A DNA stretch of 64,000 bases from Clostridium sp. AM22-11AC (GCF_003473545.1 NZ_QUCM01000005.1:62001-126000), one strand, 5' to 3'; shown: positions 45,398 through 56,045, counted from the stretch's first letter. The notes: generated by a model from the letters alone, not told the origin. Numbers and translations: made by a program.

Positions 45398-45476
45398 GAA
45401 TAGAAAACCCCAGGAATGCCAGTTCCTGGGGTTTTCGTTTTGTTACTTATTGTGAATACCTGCAATCATTTATTCA
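45398..45476 (-). ncRNA. Candidate antisense antitoxin RNA
   Basis: On the minus strand TTGAAA (45506-45511) and TATAAT (45483-45488) with a 17-base spacer would start an RNA near 45476. It would run toward the toxin gene and stop at the shared terminator, about 79 bases. Its 5' end is complementary to CCTGCAATCATTT, which also occurs in the toxin coding region at 45283-45295. This gives two sites of pairing with the toxin mRNA, the shared terminator and the early codons. Confidence 0.6.
45404..45441. terminator. Bidirectional terminator shared by toxin and antisense RNA
   Basis: Perfect 13-bp stem AAAACCCCAGGAA / TTCCTGGGGTTTT, T-rich on both strands (TTTTCGTTTT on plus, TTTTCTATT on minus). 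Confidence 0.8.
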
Positions 45477-45482
45477 ATAGCT

Positions 45483-45511
45483 ATTATAGCATATGAGGAA
45501 TTGTTTTTCAA
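45483..45511 (-). promoter_or_regulatory. Promoter of the antisense RNA
   Basis: Minus-strand TTGAAA at 45511-45506 and TATAAT at 45488-45483 with a 17-base spacer. It lies between the toxin locus and the end of the convergently read activase gene. Confidence 0.7.
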
Positions 45512-45553
45512 GATACCATGTTTAAGCATTTTAAATACATTCAATGTTTTTTG

Positions 45554-48500
45554 CTAGGCATTCTCCGCCTTCAGATTCTTCTGGGCCGTAGCCAGCATCA
45601 ATTTAATACGGTTCAATTGGTTAACTTCACTGGCACCTGGATCGTAGTCTACAGCGATGATATTGGATTCTGGATAGCTCTTTCGAAGTTCCTTGATCAC
45701 ACCTTTTCCGACAATGTGGTTTGGCAGGCAGCCAAATGGCTGGGTGCAGATGATATTTTTAACACCGCTGTGGATCAGCTCCAGCATCTCGCCGGTCAAA
45801 AACCAGCCTTCGCCAGTCTGGTTTCCTAAGGATACAAAGCCCTTTGCCATTTCTGCAAGATCACGGATCTCAGATGGCGGTGTAAAATGTTTGCTGGCAG
45901 CCAGTTCTTTTCTTGCGGTCTTTCTGAAGAACTCTAACAGAGCGATACCTGCGTTGCAGAGTCTTGCAGTGGACTTCTTCATTCCAAGATGTTCAGCCTT
46001 GAAATTACTGTTGTAGAAGCAGTAAAGAAGGAAATCCAGCAGATCAGGCATTACAGCCTCTGCGCCTTCTGATTCCAGAAGCTCTACTACATGGTTGTTA
46101 GCCAGAGGAGAGAACTTAACAAGGATCTCGCCTACAATACCAACCTTCGGCTTCTTAATATCAAGACGATTCAGATTGTCAAAATCACGGATAATGCCGC
46201 GGATATTTCTGGCAAATTCCATCATGGCAGGCTGTCTCTTGGAAAGGGATCTGATACAGATCTTTTTCCATTTCTCATGGAGTGCGTCTGCACTTCCCGG
46301 AACTGCCTCATATGGTCTGGTTGCATAAAGGACACGCATGAAAATGTCACCGTATACAATAGCCTGCATGGCTTTGGTCATCAGTGGCAGCGTAATAGAG
46401 AAACCAGGATTGGTCTCCATACCGTTTGCATTAACAGAAATAACCGGAACCTGGGGCATACCGGCTTTTTCAAGTGCCCGGCGGATAAATCCGATATAGT
46501 TGGAGGCACGGCAGCCGCCGCCGGTCTGGCTCATAAAGACTGCTGTGCGGTTCAGATCATATTTTCCGGATAACAGTGCGTCCATGATCTGACCAATAAC
46601 GATCAGGGATGGGTAGCAGGCATCATTATTTACATACTGAAGACCTACATCTACGGCATTGCGGTTGTAATTCTGCAGGATTTCTATATTATAACCAAAG
46701 GCGCGGATGGCAGGCTCGATCAGGTCAAAATGGATCGGTGACATCTGGGGGCATAATAAGGTGTAATCCTTCTTCATTTCCCTGGTAAACATCACACGGT
46801 TGTAAGCGCTGGAAACTACTTTCCGTTCATAATGCTTCTGGTCACGTACACGCAGAGCTGCGATGAGAGAACGGATACGGATACGGGCAGCTCCCAGGTT
46901 ATTTACCTCGTCAATCTTTAATACAGTATAGATCTTTCCTGACTTAGTTAAGATCTCAGCAACCTGGTCAGTAGTAACAGCGTCCAGACCGCAGCCAAAG
47001 GAATTTAACTGGATCAGATCCAGGTCATCTCTGGTTTTTACAAAGCTTGCAGCTTCATAAAGACGGGAATGGTACATCCACTGGTCGGTGACAACTAAAG
47101 GCCGCTCCACTTTACCCATATGGGAAACAGAGTCTTCTGTCAGCACGGCAAAACCATAGGAAGCGATCAGGTCCGGGATACCGTGGTGAATCTCCGGGTC
47201 TACATGGTAAGGTCTTCCGGCCAGTACAATGCCCCGCTTTCCGTGTTCTTTCATCCAGGAAAGAGTTTCTTCCCCTTTTTTCTCCATATCAGAACGGGAT
47301 GCCAGCAGTTCTTCCCAGCCAGCGTGGGCTGCCATACGGATCTCAGCTTCCGGGATCTGGAATTTTTTTCCAAATTCCCGTACCAGACCGTCTGTTAAGA
47401 TCTTTTCATTTGTAAATGCCATGAATGGGTTCATGAAATCTACATGCTCTGTTTCTAATTCTTCTACGTTATTTTTAATGTTTTCCGCATAAGAAGTAAC
47501 CATTGGACAGTTGTAATGGTTTCCTGCCTCCGGGCTTTCATTTCGCTCATAAGGGATACATGGGTAGAAGATGAACTTCACGCCCTGGTGTATGAGCCAT
47601 GAAATATGGCCGTGTACCAGCTTGGCCGGATAACACTCAGACTCACTTGGAATGGACTCAATGCCCAGTTCGTAGATCTGTCTGGTAGACTGTGGGGAAA
47701 GTGTTACATGGTAGCGTAGCTTTTTAAAGAAAACAGCCCAGAATGGGAAGTTTTCATACATATTTAAAACTCTCGGGATACCAACCACGCCACGGTCTGC
47801 TTTATCTAAAGGCAGCGGTTCATAGTCGAACATTCTGTGATATTTGTAGCCAAACAGGTTGGGGATCTCTTTTTTTGCTTTTGCAAGTCCAAGACCACGC
47901 TCGCATCGGTTCCCGGAAATATAGTGGCGTCCGCTTCCGAACTGGTTGATGGTTAAAACGCAATGGTTATTGCAGCCTTTGCACCTGGTCATAGAGGTGG
48001 TGTACTGCAGTCCGATGATCTTATCCAGAGGCAGCATGGTGGTCTCTTTTTCACCGGCCATGTGGAAACGTTCTTTTGCGATCAGTGCTGCGCCGAAAGC
48101 TCCCATGATACCGGCAATGTCCGGGCGGACTGCACGGCAGCCAGAGATCTTCTCAAAGCTGCGAAGAACGGCGTCATTATAGAAGGTACCGCCCTGCACA
48201 ACTACATGTTTTCCAAGATCAGAGGCGTTGGTGATCTTGATCACCTTAAATAAAGCATTTTTAATAACAGAGTAAGCCAGACCTGCGGAAATATCAGCAA
48301 CAGTTGCGCCCTCTTTCTGTGCCTGTTTTACGTTGGAGTTCATAAATACAGTACAGCGGGTACCAAGATCTGTAGGATTTTTGGCAAATAATGCTTCTTT
48401 TGCGAAATCTTTTACGCTGTAATTTAAGCTTTTTGCGAAAGTTTCAATAAAAGAACCACATCCTGAGGAACATGCCTCATTTAACTGTACGCTGTCTACA

Positions 48501-49813
48501 GTTCCGTCTTTGATCTTAATGCACTTCATATCCTGTCCGCCTATGTCCAGGATACAGTCAACTTCCGGCTCAAAGAAAGCAGCTGCATAATAGTGGGAAA
48601 TGGTCTCAACTTCTCCTTCATCTAACATAAGAGCAGCCTTTAAAAGGGCTTCCCCGTATCCGGTAGAGCAGGAGTAAGCAATATGGGCTGTTTTAGGAAG
48701 CTGTTCTTTGATCTCTGTTACTGCACGGATGGCAGTTGCTAAAGGACTTCCATTATTATTATCATAAAAACGGTATAATAAAGTGCCGTCTTCTCCCACC
48801 AGAGCTGCTTTGGTAGTGGTAGAACCGGCATCAATGCCCAGATAGCAGTTTCCTTTGTAAGAAGAAAGATCGCCGGAGCGCACATGGTTGTGGCCGTGAT
48901 CTGCGATAAAAGCATCATATTCTGCCTGATCCTTAAACAGAGGATCCATACGCTTTACTTCAAAATCCATTTTAATGCCATTGGAAAGCCGGTCGATCAT
49001 GTCGGTAATAGCTACCGGCTCCTGGCCTTCCTTTGGGTTCATGGCAGCGCCTACAGCTGCAAACAGGTGGGAGTGATCCGGTGCAATGGTCTGCTCCGGA
49101 GTCAGATGCAGCGTGCGAACAAAGGCTTTTCTCAGTTCAGGAAGGAAATGCAAAGGTCCTCCTAAAAAGGCAACATTTCCACGGATGGGCTTACCACAGG
49201 CAAGACCGCTGATGGTCTGGTTTACTACTGCCTGGAAAATAGAGGCAGCCAGATCCTCTCTGGTAGCGCCGTCGTTGATCAGCGGCTGGATATCCGATTT
49301 CGCGAAAACACCGCAGCGGGCTGCAATTGGGTAGATAGCCTTGTAATCTTTTGCATATGTATTCAGTCCAGCAGCATCGGTCTGCAAAAGGGATGCCATC
49401 TGGTCAATGAAAGACCCGGTTCCTCCTGCGCAGATACCGTTCATACGCTGGTCGATGCCCCCTGTAAAGTAAATGATCTTGGCATCTTCGCCGCCTAACT
49501 CAATGGCTACGTCGGTCTGTGGCGCATAGTCCTGGAGAGCAGATGCAACTGCTACAACTTCCTGGACAAAAGGAACGTGTAAATGAGATGAAAGTGTAAG
49601 GCCGCCAGAGCCGGTGATCACCGGGATAATATCAATGGGGCCGGTCTGGTTTAAGGCTTTCTTTAAAAGGCCTGCCAGAGTTTCCTGAATATTGGCATAA
49701 TGACGCTCATAATCGGAGAATATAATATGAAGATCCTGATCCAGTAATGCAACTTTGACAGTTGTTGAACCGATATCGATCCCCAGGGTGTAATAAGTTG
49801 TAGTCTGATCCAT
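45554..49813 (-). CDS. Large fused acyl-CoA dehydratase activase (two BcrAD ATPase domains plus HgdB-like part)
   Basis: 1419 residues. Two ASKHA ATPase domains of the BadF/BcrA/HgdC type are present: [14 protein letters not shown] with [15 protein letters not shown], and [14 protein letters not shown] with [11 protein letters not shown] and [17 protein letters not shown] cysteine cluster RCKGCNNHC follows near residue 625. The last 750 residues belong to the DUF2229 and HgdB-like dehydratase group ([33 protein letters not shown]). Activases reduce dehydratases in an ATP-dependent way. An in-frame ATG at 49879 is an alternative start; neither has a clear ribosome site. No separate dehydratase gene is adjacent. 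Confidence 0.88.
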   Translation of the reverse strand: MDQTTTYYTLGIDIGSTTVKVALLDQDLHIIFSDYERHYANIQETLAGLLKKALNQTGPIDIIPVITGSGGLTLSSHLHVPFVQEVVAVASALQDYAPQTDVAIELGGEDAKIIYFTGGIDQRMNGICAGGTGSFIDQMASLLQTDAAGLNTYAKDYKAIYPIAARCGVFAKSDIQPLINDGATREDLAASIFQAVVNQTISGLACGKPIRGNVAFLGGPLHFLPELRKAFVRTLHLTPEQTIAPDHSHLFAAVGAAMNPKEGQEPVAITDMIDRLSNGIKMDFEVKRMDPLFKDQAEYDAFIADHGHNHVRSGDLSSYKGNCYLGIDAGSTTTKAALVGEDGTLLYRFYDNNNGSPLATAIRAVTEIKEQLPKTAHIAYSCSTGYGEALLKAALMLDEGEVETISHYYAAAFFEPEVDCILDIGGQDMKCIKIKDGTVDSVQLNEACSSGCGSFIETFAKSLNYSVKDFAKEALFAKNPTDLGTRCTVFMNSNVKQAQKEGATVADISAGLAYSVIKNALFKVIKITNASDLGKHVVVQGGTFYNDAVLRSFEKISGCRAVRPDIAGIMGAFGAALIAKERFHMAGEKETTMLPLDKIIGLQYTTSMTRCKGCNNHCVLTINQFGSGRHYISGNRCERGLGLAKAKKEIPNLFGYKYHRMFDYEPLPLDKADRGVVGIPRVLNMYENFPFWAVFFKKLRYHVTLSPQSTRQIYELGIESIPSESECYPAKLVHGHISWLIHQGVKFIFYPCIPYERNESPEAGNHYNCPMVTSYAENIKNNVEELETEHVDFMNPFMAFTNEKILTDGLVREFGKKFQIPEAEIRMAAHAGWEELLASRSDMEKKGEETLSWMKEHGKRGIVLAGRPYHVDPEIHHGIPDLIASYGFAVLTEDSVSHMGKVERPLVVTDQWMYHSRLYEAASFVKTRDDLDLIQLNSFGCGLDAVTTDQVAEILTKSGKIYTVLKIDEVNNLGAARIRIRSLIAALRVRDQKHYERKVVSSAYNRVMFTREMKKDYTLLCPQMSPIHFDLIEPAIRAFGYNIEILQNYNRNAVDVGLQYVNNDACYPSLIVIGQIMDALLSGKYDLNRTAVFMSQTGGGCRASNYIGFIRRALEKAGMPQVPVISVNANGMETNPGFSITLPLMTKAMQAIVYGDIFMRVLYATRPYEAVPGSADALHEKWKKICIRSLSKRQPAMMEFARNIRGIIRDFDNLNRLDIKKPKVGIVGEILVKFSPLANNHVVELLESEGAEAVMPDLLDFLLYCFYNSNFKAEHLGMKKSTARLCNAGIALLEFFRKTARKELAASKHFTPPSEIRDLAEMAKGFVSLGNQTGEGWFLTGEMLELIHSGVKNIICTQPFGCLPNHIVGKGVIKELRKSYPESNIIAVDYDPGASEVNQLNRIKLMLATAQKNLKAENA

Positions 49814-49965
49814 AGTATATGGGGATAGCCCCTTACCTCCTTCGTGATTTGATGTACTTTCAAGACTCTGAGAGTACATCCTATAGCTTATGAAACGTAA
49901 TTGTTTGTTAGAACATCATGTCTCTTACTGCAATTCCGGGCGAAAAGCCCAAAAAAGCACATTAC

Positions 49966-49994
49966 AGTCTAACACAATACCTTTTACTTGGCAA
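49966..49994 (-). promoter_or_regulatory. Possible promoter of the activase gene
   Basis: Minus-strand TTGCCA (49994-49989) and TAGACT (49971-49966), 17-base spacer. The -10 is weak. A GGGC/GCCC hairpin with flanking A/T run lies at about 49938-49956. Confidence 0.35.
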
Positions 49995-50045
49995 TTGTTA
50001 AAGGGGGTTAAGAATTTGTGAAGAATTGAAAAAATATGAAACGAT

Positions 50046-50074
50046 TTGACAAAAACCGGGCCAGTCACTATAAT
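50046..50074 (+). promoter_or_regulatory. corA promoter
   Basis: TTGACA at 50046-50051 and TATAAT at 50069-50074 with a 17-base spacer, 37 bases before the start codon. Confidence 0.88.
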
Positions 50075-50110
50075 GAGTAGGGTGAAAATTCAAAATGGGG
50101 GAGATTTCGC

Positions 50111-51052
50111 ATGATACGGATTTTCAAGACAGAAGACGGTGCAATGCACGAAAAAGAGGAGATGCAGCCAGGCTGCTGGATCGCCCTGACCAATCCAACT
50201 GCATCAGAGATCTTAGAGATTGCTGATGCCTGCCAGATCGATCCGGACCACCTGAAAGCACCTCTGGATGAGGAAGAGCGCTCACGTATTGAAGCAGAAG
50301 ATGAATATACGCTGATATTGGTGGATATTCCTTCTATAGAAGAAAGAAACGGGAAAGACTGGTTTGTGACCATTCCTATGGCGATCATTACCACCAAGGA
50401 TGTGCTGATAACCGTCTGCCTGGAGGAGACCCCGATCCTTACTGCCTTTATGGACGGAAGAGTCAGAGATTTCCACACATTTATGAAAACAAGGTTTATC
50501 TTACAGATCCTTTATAAAAATGCAACCCAGTATCTGCAGTACCTGCGCATTATCGATAAAAAGAGTGAAGTCATTGAAAACAAACTTCACCAGTCCCAGA
50601 AAAATGAGGAACTGATCGAACTGTTAGAACTTCAGAAATCACTGGTGTACTTTACCACCTCCCTTCGTTCCAACGAAGTGGTGCTGGAGAAGTTATTAAG
50701 GATTGACAAGATCAAGAAGTACCCGGAAGATACTGATCTTCTGGAAGATGTAATCGTAGAGAATAAGCAGGCTATGGAGATGACCAGCATTTACAATGGC
50801 ATTTTAAGTGGTACCATGGATACCTTTGCATCTGTTATTTCAAACAACTTAAACATTGTTATGAAATTCCTGGCAACCGTTACCATTGTTATGTCCATTT
50901 CAACTATGGTGGCAAGTTTTTACGGTATGAACGTAAGAGCCAGCGGAATGCCTTTTGCAGAGCATCCTTATGGATTTGGCATCGTGCTTTTCTTTACACT
51001 GGTATTGACACTGATCGTTGCTTATATATTTAATAAGAAAGATCTGTTTTAA
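50111..51052 (+). CDS. corA: CorA family magnesium/divalent cation transporter
   Basis: 313 residues. A soluble alpha/beta N-terminal domain is followed by a long helix (about 130-230) and two C-terminal membrane segments with the signature YGMN between them (ASFYGMNVRASGMPF). The C-terminal KKDLF basic tail is typical. It forms pentameric channels for Mg2+ or related ions. GGGGGAG precedes the ATG. It is followed after 35 bases by a rhomboid-like membrane protein. Confidence 0.92.
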   Translation: MIRIFKTEDGAMHEKEEMQPGCWIALTNPTASEILEIADACQIDPDHLKAPLDEEERSRIEAEDEYTLILVDIPSIEERNGKDWFVTIPMAIITTKDVLITVCLEETPILTAFMDGRVRDFHTFMKTRFILQILYKNATQYLQYLRIIDKKSEVIENKLHQSQKNEELIELLELQKSLVYFTTSLRSNEVVLEKLLRIDKIKKYPEDTDLLEDVIVENKQAMEMTSIYNGILSGTMDTFASVISNNLNIVMKFLATVTIVMSISTMVASFYGMNVRASGMPFAEHPYGFGIVLFFTLVLTLIVAYIFNKKDLF

Positions 51053-51087
51053 AATCAGTTAAATCAGTTTAAAAAAGGAGTTTTTGA

Positions 51088-51960
51088 ATGGGAAAATTTT
51101 CCAATAACTGGAAACGCCGGAACGGAAATTTCCTGGGGTTCAGAAGTATCATTGATATTGTATGCGCCCTGGAGATCCTTGGAGTGGTCCTTTTCCTGGT
51201 AGCACCGCAGTTTGTGATGAATTATCTGATCTTAAACCCGGCGGCTATCCTTCACGGTCAGATCTGGCGTATTGTTACATTTTTAGTGTATCCACCGGCC
51301 ATTACAGGTTCTGATGCCATTATGTTTGTGCTGATGAACGCCCTTGGCATTTACTGTATCCGTGCTTTTGGTACCATTGTGGAGCAGGTATGGGGAAGAT
51401 TTCGCTTTAACTGCTACATTATCGGAGGTGTGCTCCTTCATTCGGTTGTTGCCATTGGCATTTACCTGGTAACAGGGCTTTCACTGCCACTGTTCCCAAC
51501 TTATTTGGTTTATTCCTTCTTCTTTGTATTTGCCCTGATGTTTCCGGATATGCAGGTACTGTTTATGATGGTACTGCCATTAAAGGCAAGCTGGATCGCA
51601 GTGGCAGAGGCAGGAATTTATATTTATTCCTTTATTACAGGCGGACTGATCGAGAAGATCGAGATCGTTTTAAGTCTGATCCTTATTGGCGTATTCTTTG
51701 GCTGGATGACCTTTGCAGGTCCTTCCGGTTTTAAGCAGAAGAAACGATCCCAGGAGTTCCAGAAGACTACCCAGAAAATGAAGGTGGTAAAAAGAGGGCA
51801 TAAATGTGCAGTCTGCGGACGCACAGATAAAGACAGTCCTGGTATGGAATTCCGTTATTGTTCTAAATGTGAAGGCAATTATGAATATTGCATGGATCAT
51901 TTGTATACACACAAGCATGTCAAAAAAGAGGATGCTGATAACAATAATGTAGATAATTAA
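51088..51960 (+). CDS. Rhomboid-like membrane protein without catalytic serine, C-terminal zinc ribbon
   Basis: 290 residues. Six or so membrane helices cover residues 25-215, with HGQIWRIVTFLVYPP, which resembles the rhomboid/derlin L1 segment. The GxSG protease motif is not present (the matching helix reads GGVLLHSVVAIGIY), so it looks like a non-protease rhomboid-fold protein. A soluble tail (about 220-290) has CAVCGR...YCSKCEGNYEYC, a likely zinc ribbon. AAAAAGGAG precedes the ATG. It is probably co-transcribed with corA. Confidence 0.72.
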   Translation: MGKFSNNWKRRNGNFLGFRSIIDIVCALEILGVVLFLVAPQFVMNYLILNPAAILHGQIWRIVTFLVYPPAITGSDAIMFVLMNALGIYCIRAFGTIVEQVWGRFRFNCYIIGGVLLHSVVAIGIYLVTGLSLPLFPTYLVYSFFFVFALMFPDMQVLFMMVLPLKASWIAVAEAGIYIYSFITGGLIEKIEIVLSLILIGVFFGWMTFAGPSGFKQKKRSQEFQKTTQKMKVVKRGHKCAVCGRTDKDSPGMEFRYCSKCEGNYEYCMDHLYTHKHVKKEDADNNNVDN

Positions 51961-52107
51961 TGTGAACAGCATACTCTGCGCTCCCATACTGCAGATCCCC
52001 ACTTGCCCTGGGATTTTTTATCTTTGTTTCAGGGGCATAAAAAGGCAGTAGAAGAGCGGATATACTATTAACCCCAATAACATTTATTTATGGAGGAATT
52101 TGAAAAC

Positions 52108-53544
52108 ATGAAGAAAACTAAGATCGTCTGCACTATGGGCCCCAACACAAATGACAAGAACATTATGCTGGAACTGGCTAAAAATGGAATGGACGTAGCT
52201 CGTTTTAACTTCTCCCACGGTGATTATGCAGAGCATCAGAGCCGTCTGGAAATCTTAAAAGAAGTAAGAAAGGAACTGGACCGGCCGGTAGCAGCTCTTC
52301 TTGATACAAAGGGACCGGAGATCCGTACCGGTGTATTAAAAGATGGAAAAAAAGTTTCTTTAAAGGAAGGACAGACCTTTACTTTAACTACCAGAGAGAT
52401 CATTGGTGATGAGACTATTACCCATATAAACTACTCTGGCCTGAATGAGGACGTTGCAGCCGGAAATAAGATCCTGATCGATGACGGTCTGATCGAGCTG
52501 GAAGTGGAAAAGGTAGAAGGTACAGAGATTGTTTGTACTGTTATCAATGGTGGTGAGTTAGGTGAGAAAAAGGGTGTAAATGTTCCTAATGTAAAGATCA
52601 AGCTTCCGGCGCTGACTGAAAAAGATAAAGAAGATATCCGTTTTGGCATCAAGCAGGGCTTTGATTTTATTGCAGCTTCTTTTGTCCGTACTGCTGACTG
52701 TATCCGTGAGATTAAGTCTATGCTGGATTCTGAAGGTTCTGCCATCAAAGTCATCGCTAAGATCGAAAATGCAGAAGGTATTGATAATTTAGATGAGATC
52801 ATTGCAGTTGCAGACGGCATCATGGTAGCAAGAGGTGATATGGGTGTTGAGATCCCGGCACAGGAAGTTCCTCATATCCAGAAGGAGATCATCCGCAAGT
52901 GCAACGAGGCCTGCAAGACTGTTATCACTGCAACCCAGATGTTAGACTCCATGATCCGCAATCCAAGACCTACCAGAGCAGAGGTTACGGACGTTGCCAA
53001 CGCTGTTTATGACGGTACTGACGCAGTAATGCTTTCCGGTGAGACTGCTATGGGTAAATATCCGGTTGACGCATTAAAGATGATGGTATCTATCGTTGAA
53101 GAGACGGAAGCTTACTTAGACTACAGCGCATACCGCCGTCGTAAAGTAACTGAGGAGAATATGAAGAATATCTCCAATGCAGTTTGCTCCGCTTCTGTTT
53201 CTACCGCACATGACATCGGTGCTGATTACATCATTGCTCCAAGTATTACAGGATTTACATCCATGATGCTTTCCAAGTGGAGACCGGCAGCACGTATCAT
53301 CGGTATGTCCCCAAGCACTACTACTGTCCGTCAGATGATGCTTCAGTGGGGTGTAACACCTGTATGGTCCCGTCGTGCAGAGAGTACAGATGAGCTGATC
53401 GAAAACTCTTTAGAAGAGTTAAAGAGCAGCGGTGTGATCAAATCTGGTGATCTGGCCGTTATTACCGCAGGTATCGTTACCTATGCAAGACGTCACGAGG
53501 CAGCAACAGCTACCAATATCATGCGTGTGGTAAGTGTGGACTAG
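52108..53544 (+). CDS. pyk: Pyruvate kinase
   Basis: 478 residues. KTKIVCTMGPN, ARFNFSHGDYAEH, LLDTKGPEIRTG, AKIENAEGIDNLDEII, MVARGDMGVEIP and ATQMLDSMIRNPRPTRAEVTDVANAVYDGTDAVMLSGETA are diagnostic. It makes pyruvate and ATP from phosphoenolpyruvate. GGAGG at 52092-52096 favours the ATG at 52108; one at 52090 overlaps the site. No extra C-terminal PEP-utiliser domain is present. A terminator follows. Confidence 0.97.
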   Translation: MKKTKIVCTMGPNTNDKNIMLELAKNGMDVARFNFSHGDYAEHQSRLEILKEVRKELDRPVAALLDTKGPEIRTGVLKDGKKVSLKEGQTFTLTTREIIGDETITHINYSGLNEDVAAGNKILIDDGLIELEVEKVEGTEIVCTVINGGELGEKKGVNVPNVKIKLPALTEKDKEDIRFGIKQGFDFIAASFVRTADCIREIKSMLDSEGSAIKVIAKIENAEGIDNLDEIIAVADGIMVARGDMGVEIPAQEVPHIQKEIIRKCNEACKTVITATQMLDSMIRNPRPTRAEVTDVANAVYDGTDAVMLSGETAMGKYPVDALKMMVSIVEETEAYLDYSAYRRRKVTEENMKNISNAVCSASVSTAHDIGADYIIAPSITGFTSMMLSKWRPAARIIGMSPSTTTVRQMMLQWGVTPVWSRRAESTDELIENSLEELKSSGVIKSGDLAVITAGIVTYARRHEAATATNIMRVVSVD

Positions 53545-53597
53545 CTGAATGCCACCAGATTGCTTCGCAATCTTCAAAACATTCATTAAAAATAATA

Positions 53598-53672
53598 CTA
53601 GACAAAGAAGTCTGTCTGGGAGTACAATTATCCGCAAAGGAAATGGTACTCCCTTACAGGCTTCTTTTCTTT
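53598..53672 (+). terminator. Terminator after pyk
   Basis: GAAGTCTGT-CTGGGAGTAC pairs with GTACTCCC-TTACAGGCTTC around an 18-base loop, followed by a TTTTCTTTT run. Confidence 0.78.
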
Positions 53673-53782
53673 TACGGAGGTTATCCTGTAAAATTAAAAG
53701 GAACTGATATATATGCATAGATAATGCATAAAAATACCATTGCGTAAAGCAAAGATCCCCCACAGGGAAAGGAGATAAGATT

Positions 53783-55054
53783 ATGGAAAAGAAACCATTT
53801 GTTACACTGGCGCAGGCAGAAGAGATCGCCAAGACCTATCCAACCCCATTTTATCTGTATGATGAAAAAGGTATCCGCGAAAATGTAAAACGTCTGAAAC
53901 AGGCATTTTCCTGGAATAAAGGATATAAAGAATATTTTGCAGTAAAAGCAACCCCAAATCCATTTATCTTAAAGATCTTACAGGAATATGGCTGTGGTAC
54001 AGACTGCTCTTCTTTAACAGAGTTAATGATGTCAAAGGCCTGCGGTTTTTCCGGTTCCAATGTAATGTTTTCTTCCAATGATACTCCGCCTGAGGAATTT
54101 GCTTACGCAAATGAAATGGGTGCCATCATCAACCTGGATGATATTACCCATATCCAGTGCCTGGAAGATACATTAGGCTTCATTCCGGAGACCATCAGCT
54201 GCCGTTTCAATCCAGGCGGTGTGTTTAAGATCAGCAATGACATTATGGACAACCCGGGAGATGCAAAGTATGGTATGACTACTGAGCAGATCTTTGAGGC
54301 ATTTAAGATTTTAAAGTCCAAGGGGGCAAAGAATTTCGGTATCCATGCTTTCCTGGCAAGCAATACAGTTACCAATGAATATTATCCGATGCTTGCAAAG
54401 ATCCTCTTTGAGCTGGCTGTTAAGTTAAAAGAAGAGACAGGTGCACATATCAGTTTCATCAACCTGTCCGGTGGTATTGGTATCCCTTATCGTCCAGATC
54501 AGGAACCAAATGACATTATGGCTATTGGCGAAGGCGTGCGCAAAGTTTATGAGGAAGTTCTGGTTCCTGCAGGAATGGATGACGTGGCTCTTTGCACAGA
54601 GCTTGGCCGTTTTATGTTAGGGCCTTATGGATGCCTGGTTACCAAAGCGATCCATGAAAAACATACTCATAAAGAGTACATCGGTGTAGATGCCTGCGCA
54701 GTAAACCTGATGCGTCCGGCTATGTATGGTGCTTATCATCACATTACCGTTCTTGGAAAAGAAGATGTGCCTTGTGACCACAAGTACGATATTACCGGTT
54801 CCCTTTGCGAGAACAATGATAAATTTGCGATTGACCGTATGCTTCCTGAGATCAAAATGGGTGACTTTTTAGTGATCCATGATGCAGGTGCCCATGGCTT
54901 TGCAATGGGTTATAACTACAACGGTAAGTTAAAATCCGCAGAACTTTTATTAAAGGAAGACGGCTCTGTCCAGATGATCCGCCGCGCAGAAACTCCAAAG
55001 GATTACTTTGCAACCTTTGATTTTTGTGGTATCATGGATGGGTATGATAAATAA
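53783..55054 (+). CDS. lysA: Diaminopimelate decarboxylase-type PLP enzyme
   Basis: 423 residues of the fold-type III (LysA/Orn decarboxylase) family. TPFYLYDEKGIRENVKRL at the start, the PLP lysine in EYFAVKATPNPFIL, CGTDCSSLTELMMSK, LSGGIGIPY and the C-terminal GSLCENNDKF are present. LysA is the most likely identity, converting meso-diaminopimelate to lysine, although related carboxynorspermidine decarboxylases exist. Its usual length is 420-430. AAAGGAG precedes the ATG. Confidence 0.85.
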   Translation: MEKKPFVTLAQAEEIAKTYPTPFYLYDEKGIRENVKRLKQAFSWNKGYKEYFAVKATPNPFILKILQEYGCGTDCSSLTELMMSKACGFSGSNVMFSSNDTPPEEFAYANEMGAIINLDDITHIQCLEDTLGFIPETISCRFNPGGVFKISNDIMDNPGDAKYGMTTEQIFEAFKILKSKGAKNFGIHAFLASNTVTNEYYPMLAKILFELAVKLKEETGAHISFINLSGGIGIPYRPDQEPNDIMAIGEGVRKVYEEVLVPAGMDDVALCTELGRFMLGPYGCLVTKAIHEKHTHKEYIGVDACAVNLMRPAMYGAYHHITVLGKEDVPCDHKYDITGSLCENNDKFAIDRMLPEIKMGDFLVIHDAGAHGFAMGYNYNGKLKSAELLLKEDGSVQMIRRAETPKDYFATFDFCGIMDGYDK

Positions 55055-55165
55055 AAATCGCATATAGAAAGAACGTTTGCCCGTCCGCGTATGCGGGCGG
55101 GTGTGTGCGTTAAAATGGACGAATATTCGTGAATGTTTTAAAAATTATAACAGGAGGCGAAAAAT

Positions 55166-55960
55166 ATGGCAAAGATCGGTTTTATTGGAATGGGAAATAT
55201 GGGTTCTGCTATTTTAAACGGACTTTTACGGGTCTATAAGCCGGAGGACTTATTATTTACAGCAGCCCACAAAGAAAAGATGGAAGCTGTAACAGCAAAG
55301 ACAGGAGTGGCTCATGCAGCATCCAATGCAGAGTGTGTAAAGCAGTCTGAGTATGTGATCCTGGCAGTAAAGCCACAGTATTTTGAGACAGTGTTTGAGG
55401 AAATCCGTCCGGTATTAAAGGAAGATCAGATCGTGATCTCACTGGCACCTGGCCAGACCATTGCAAGCCTTACAGAACGTCTGGGCGGAAAGGTGCGCGT
55501 AGTCCGTACCATGCCAAATACACCGGCGTTACTGGGTGAAGGCATGACCGGTATGGCATATGAGGAGTCCAACTACAGTGAAGAGGAAAAGGCAGTGCTT
55601 CGTGGTATTTTTGAGGCCTGCGGACGTCTGGAAGTAGTAGATGAACGTATGATGGATGCAGTTGGCTGTGTCAGCGGCTGTTCACCGGCTTATGTATACA
55701 TGTTTATTGAAGCGCTGGCAGACGGAGCTGTAAAATACGGCCTTCCAAGGGCCAAGGCATACCAGATGGCAGCCCAGACCGTTCTTGGAAGTGCTAAAAT
55801 GGTACTGGAAACAGGAAAGCATCCGGGACAGTTAAAGGATGAGGTTTGCTCACCTGGCGGAACCACCATTGCCGGTGTATCTGCACTGGAAGAGTGGGGC
55901 TTCAGAAATGCTGTGATCAAGGCAGAAGATGCCAGCTATGAAAAGGGCAGGAAAATGTAA
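55166..55960 (+). CDS. proC: Pyrroline-5-carboxylate reductase
   Basis: 264 residues. KIGFIGMGNMGSAIL is the NAD(P)H-binding start; VRTMPNTPALLGEGMTGM and CVSGCSPAYVYMFIEALADGAVKYGLPR and the final DEVCSPGGTTIAGVSALE are family signatures. It performs the last step of proline synthesis. GGAGGCG precedes the ATG. A GC-rich hairpin (CCCGTCCGC/GCGGGCGGG) lies before it at about 55081-55103. Confidence 0.96.
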   Translation: MAKIGFIGMGNMGSAILNGLLRVYKPEDLLFTAAHKEKMEAVTAKTGVAHAASNAECVKQSEYVILAVKPQYFETVFEEIRPVLKEDQIVISLAPGQTIASLTERLGGKVRVVRTMPNTPALLGEGMTGMAYEESNYSEEEKAVLRGIFEACGRLEVVDERMMDAVGCVSGCSPAYVYMFIEALADGAVKYGLPRAKAYQMAAQTVLGSAKMVLETGKHPGQLKDEVCSPGGTTIAGVSALEEWGFRNAVIKAEDASYEKGRKM

Positions 55961-56045
55961 ATGTATGTGGCACATCGCCTGCACTGCAGGCGGAGGTGTG
56001 AAAGATCAATACTCCTGGAATTTTTTATGTCTGATTTTGCAAGAA

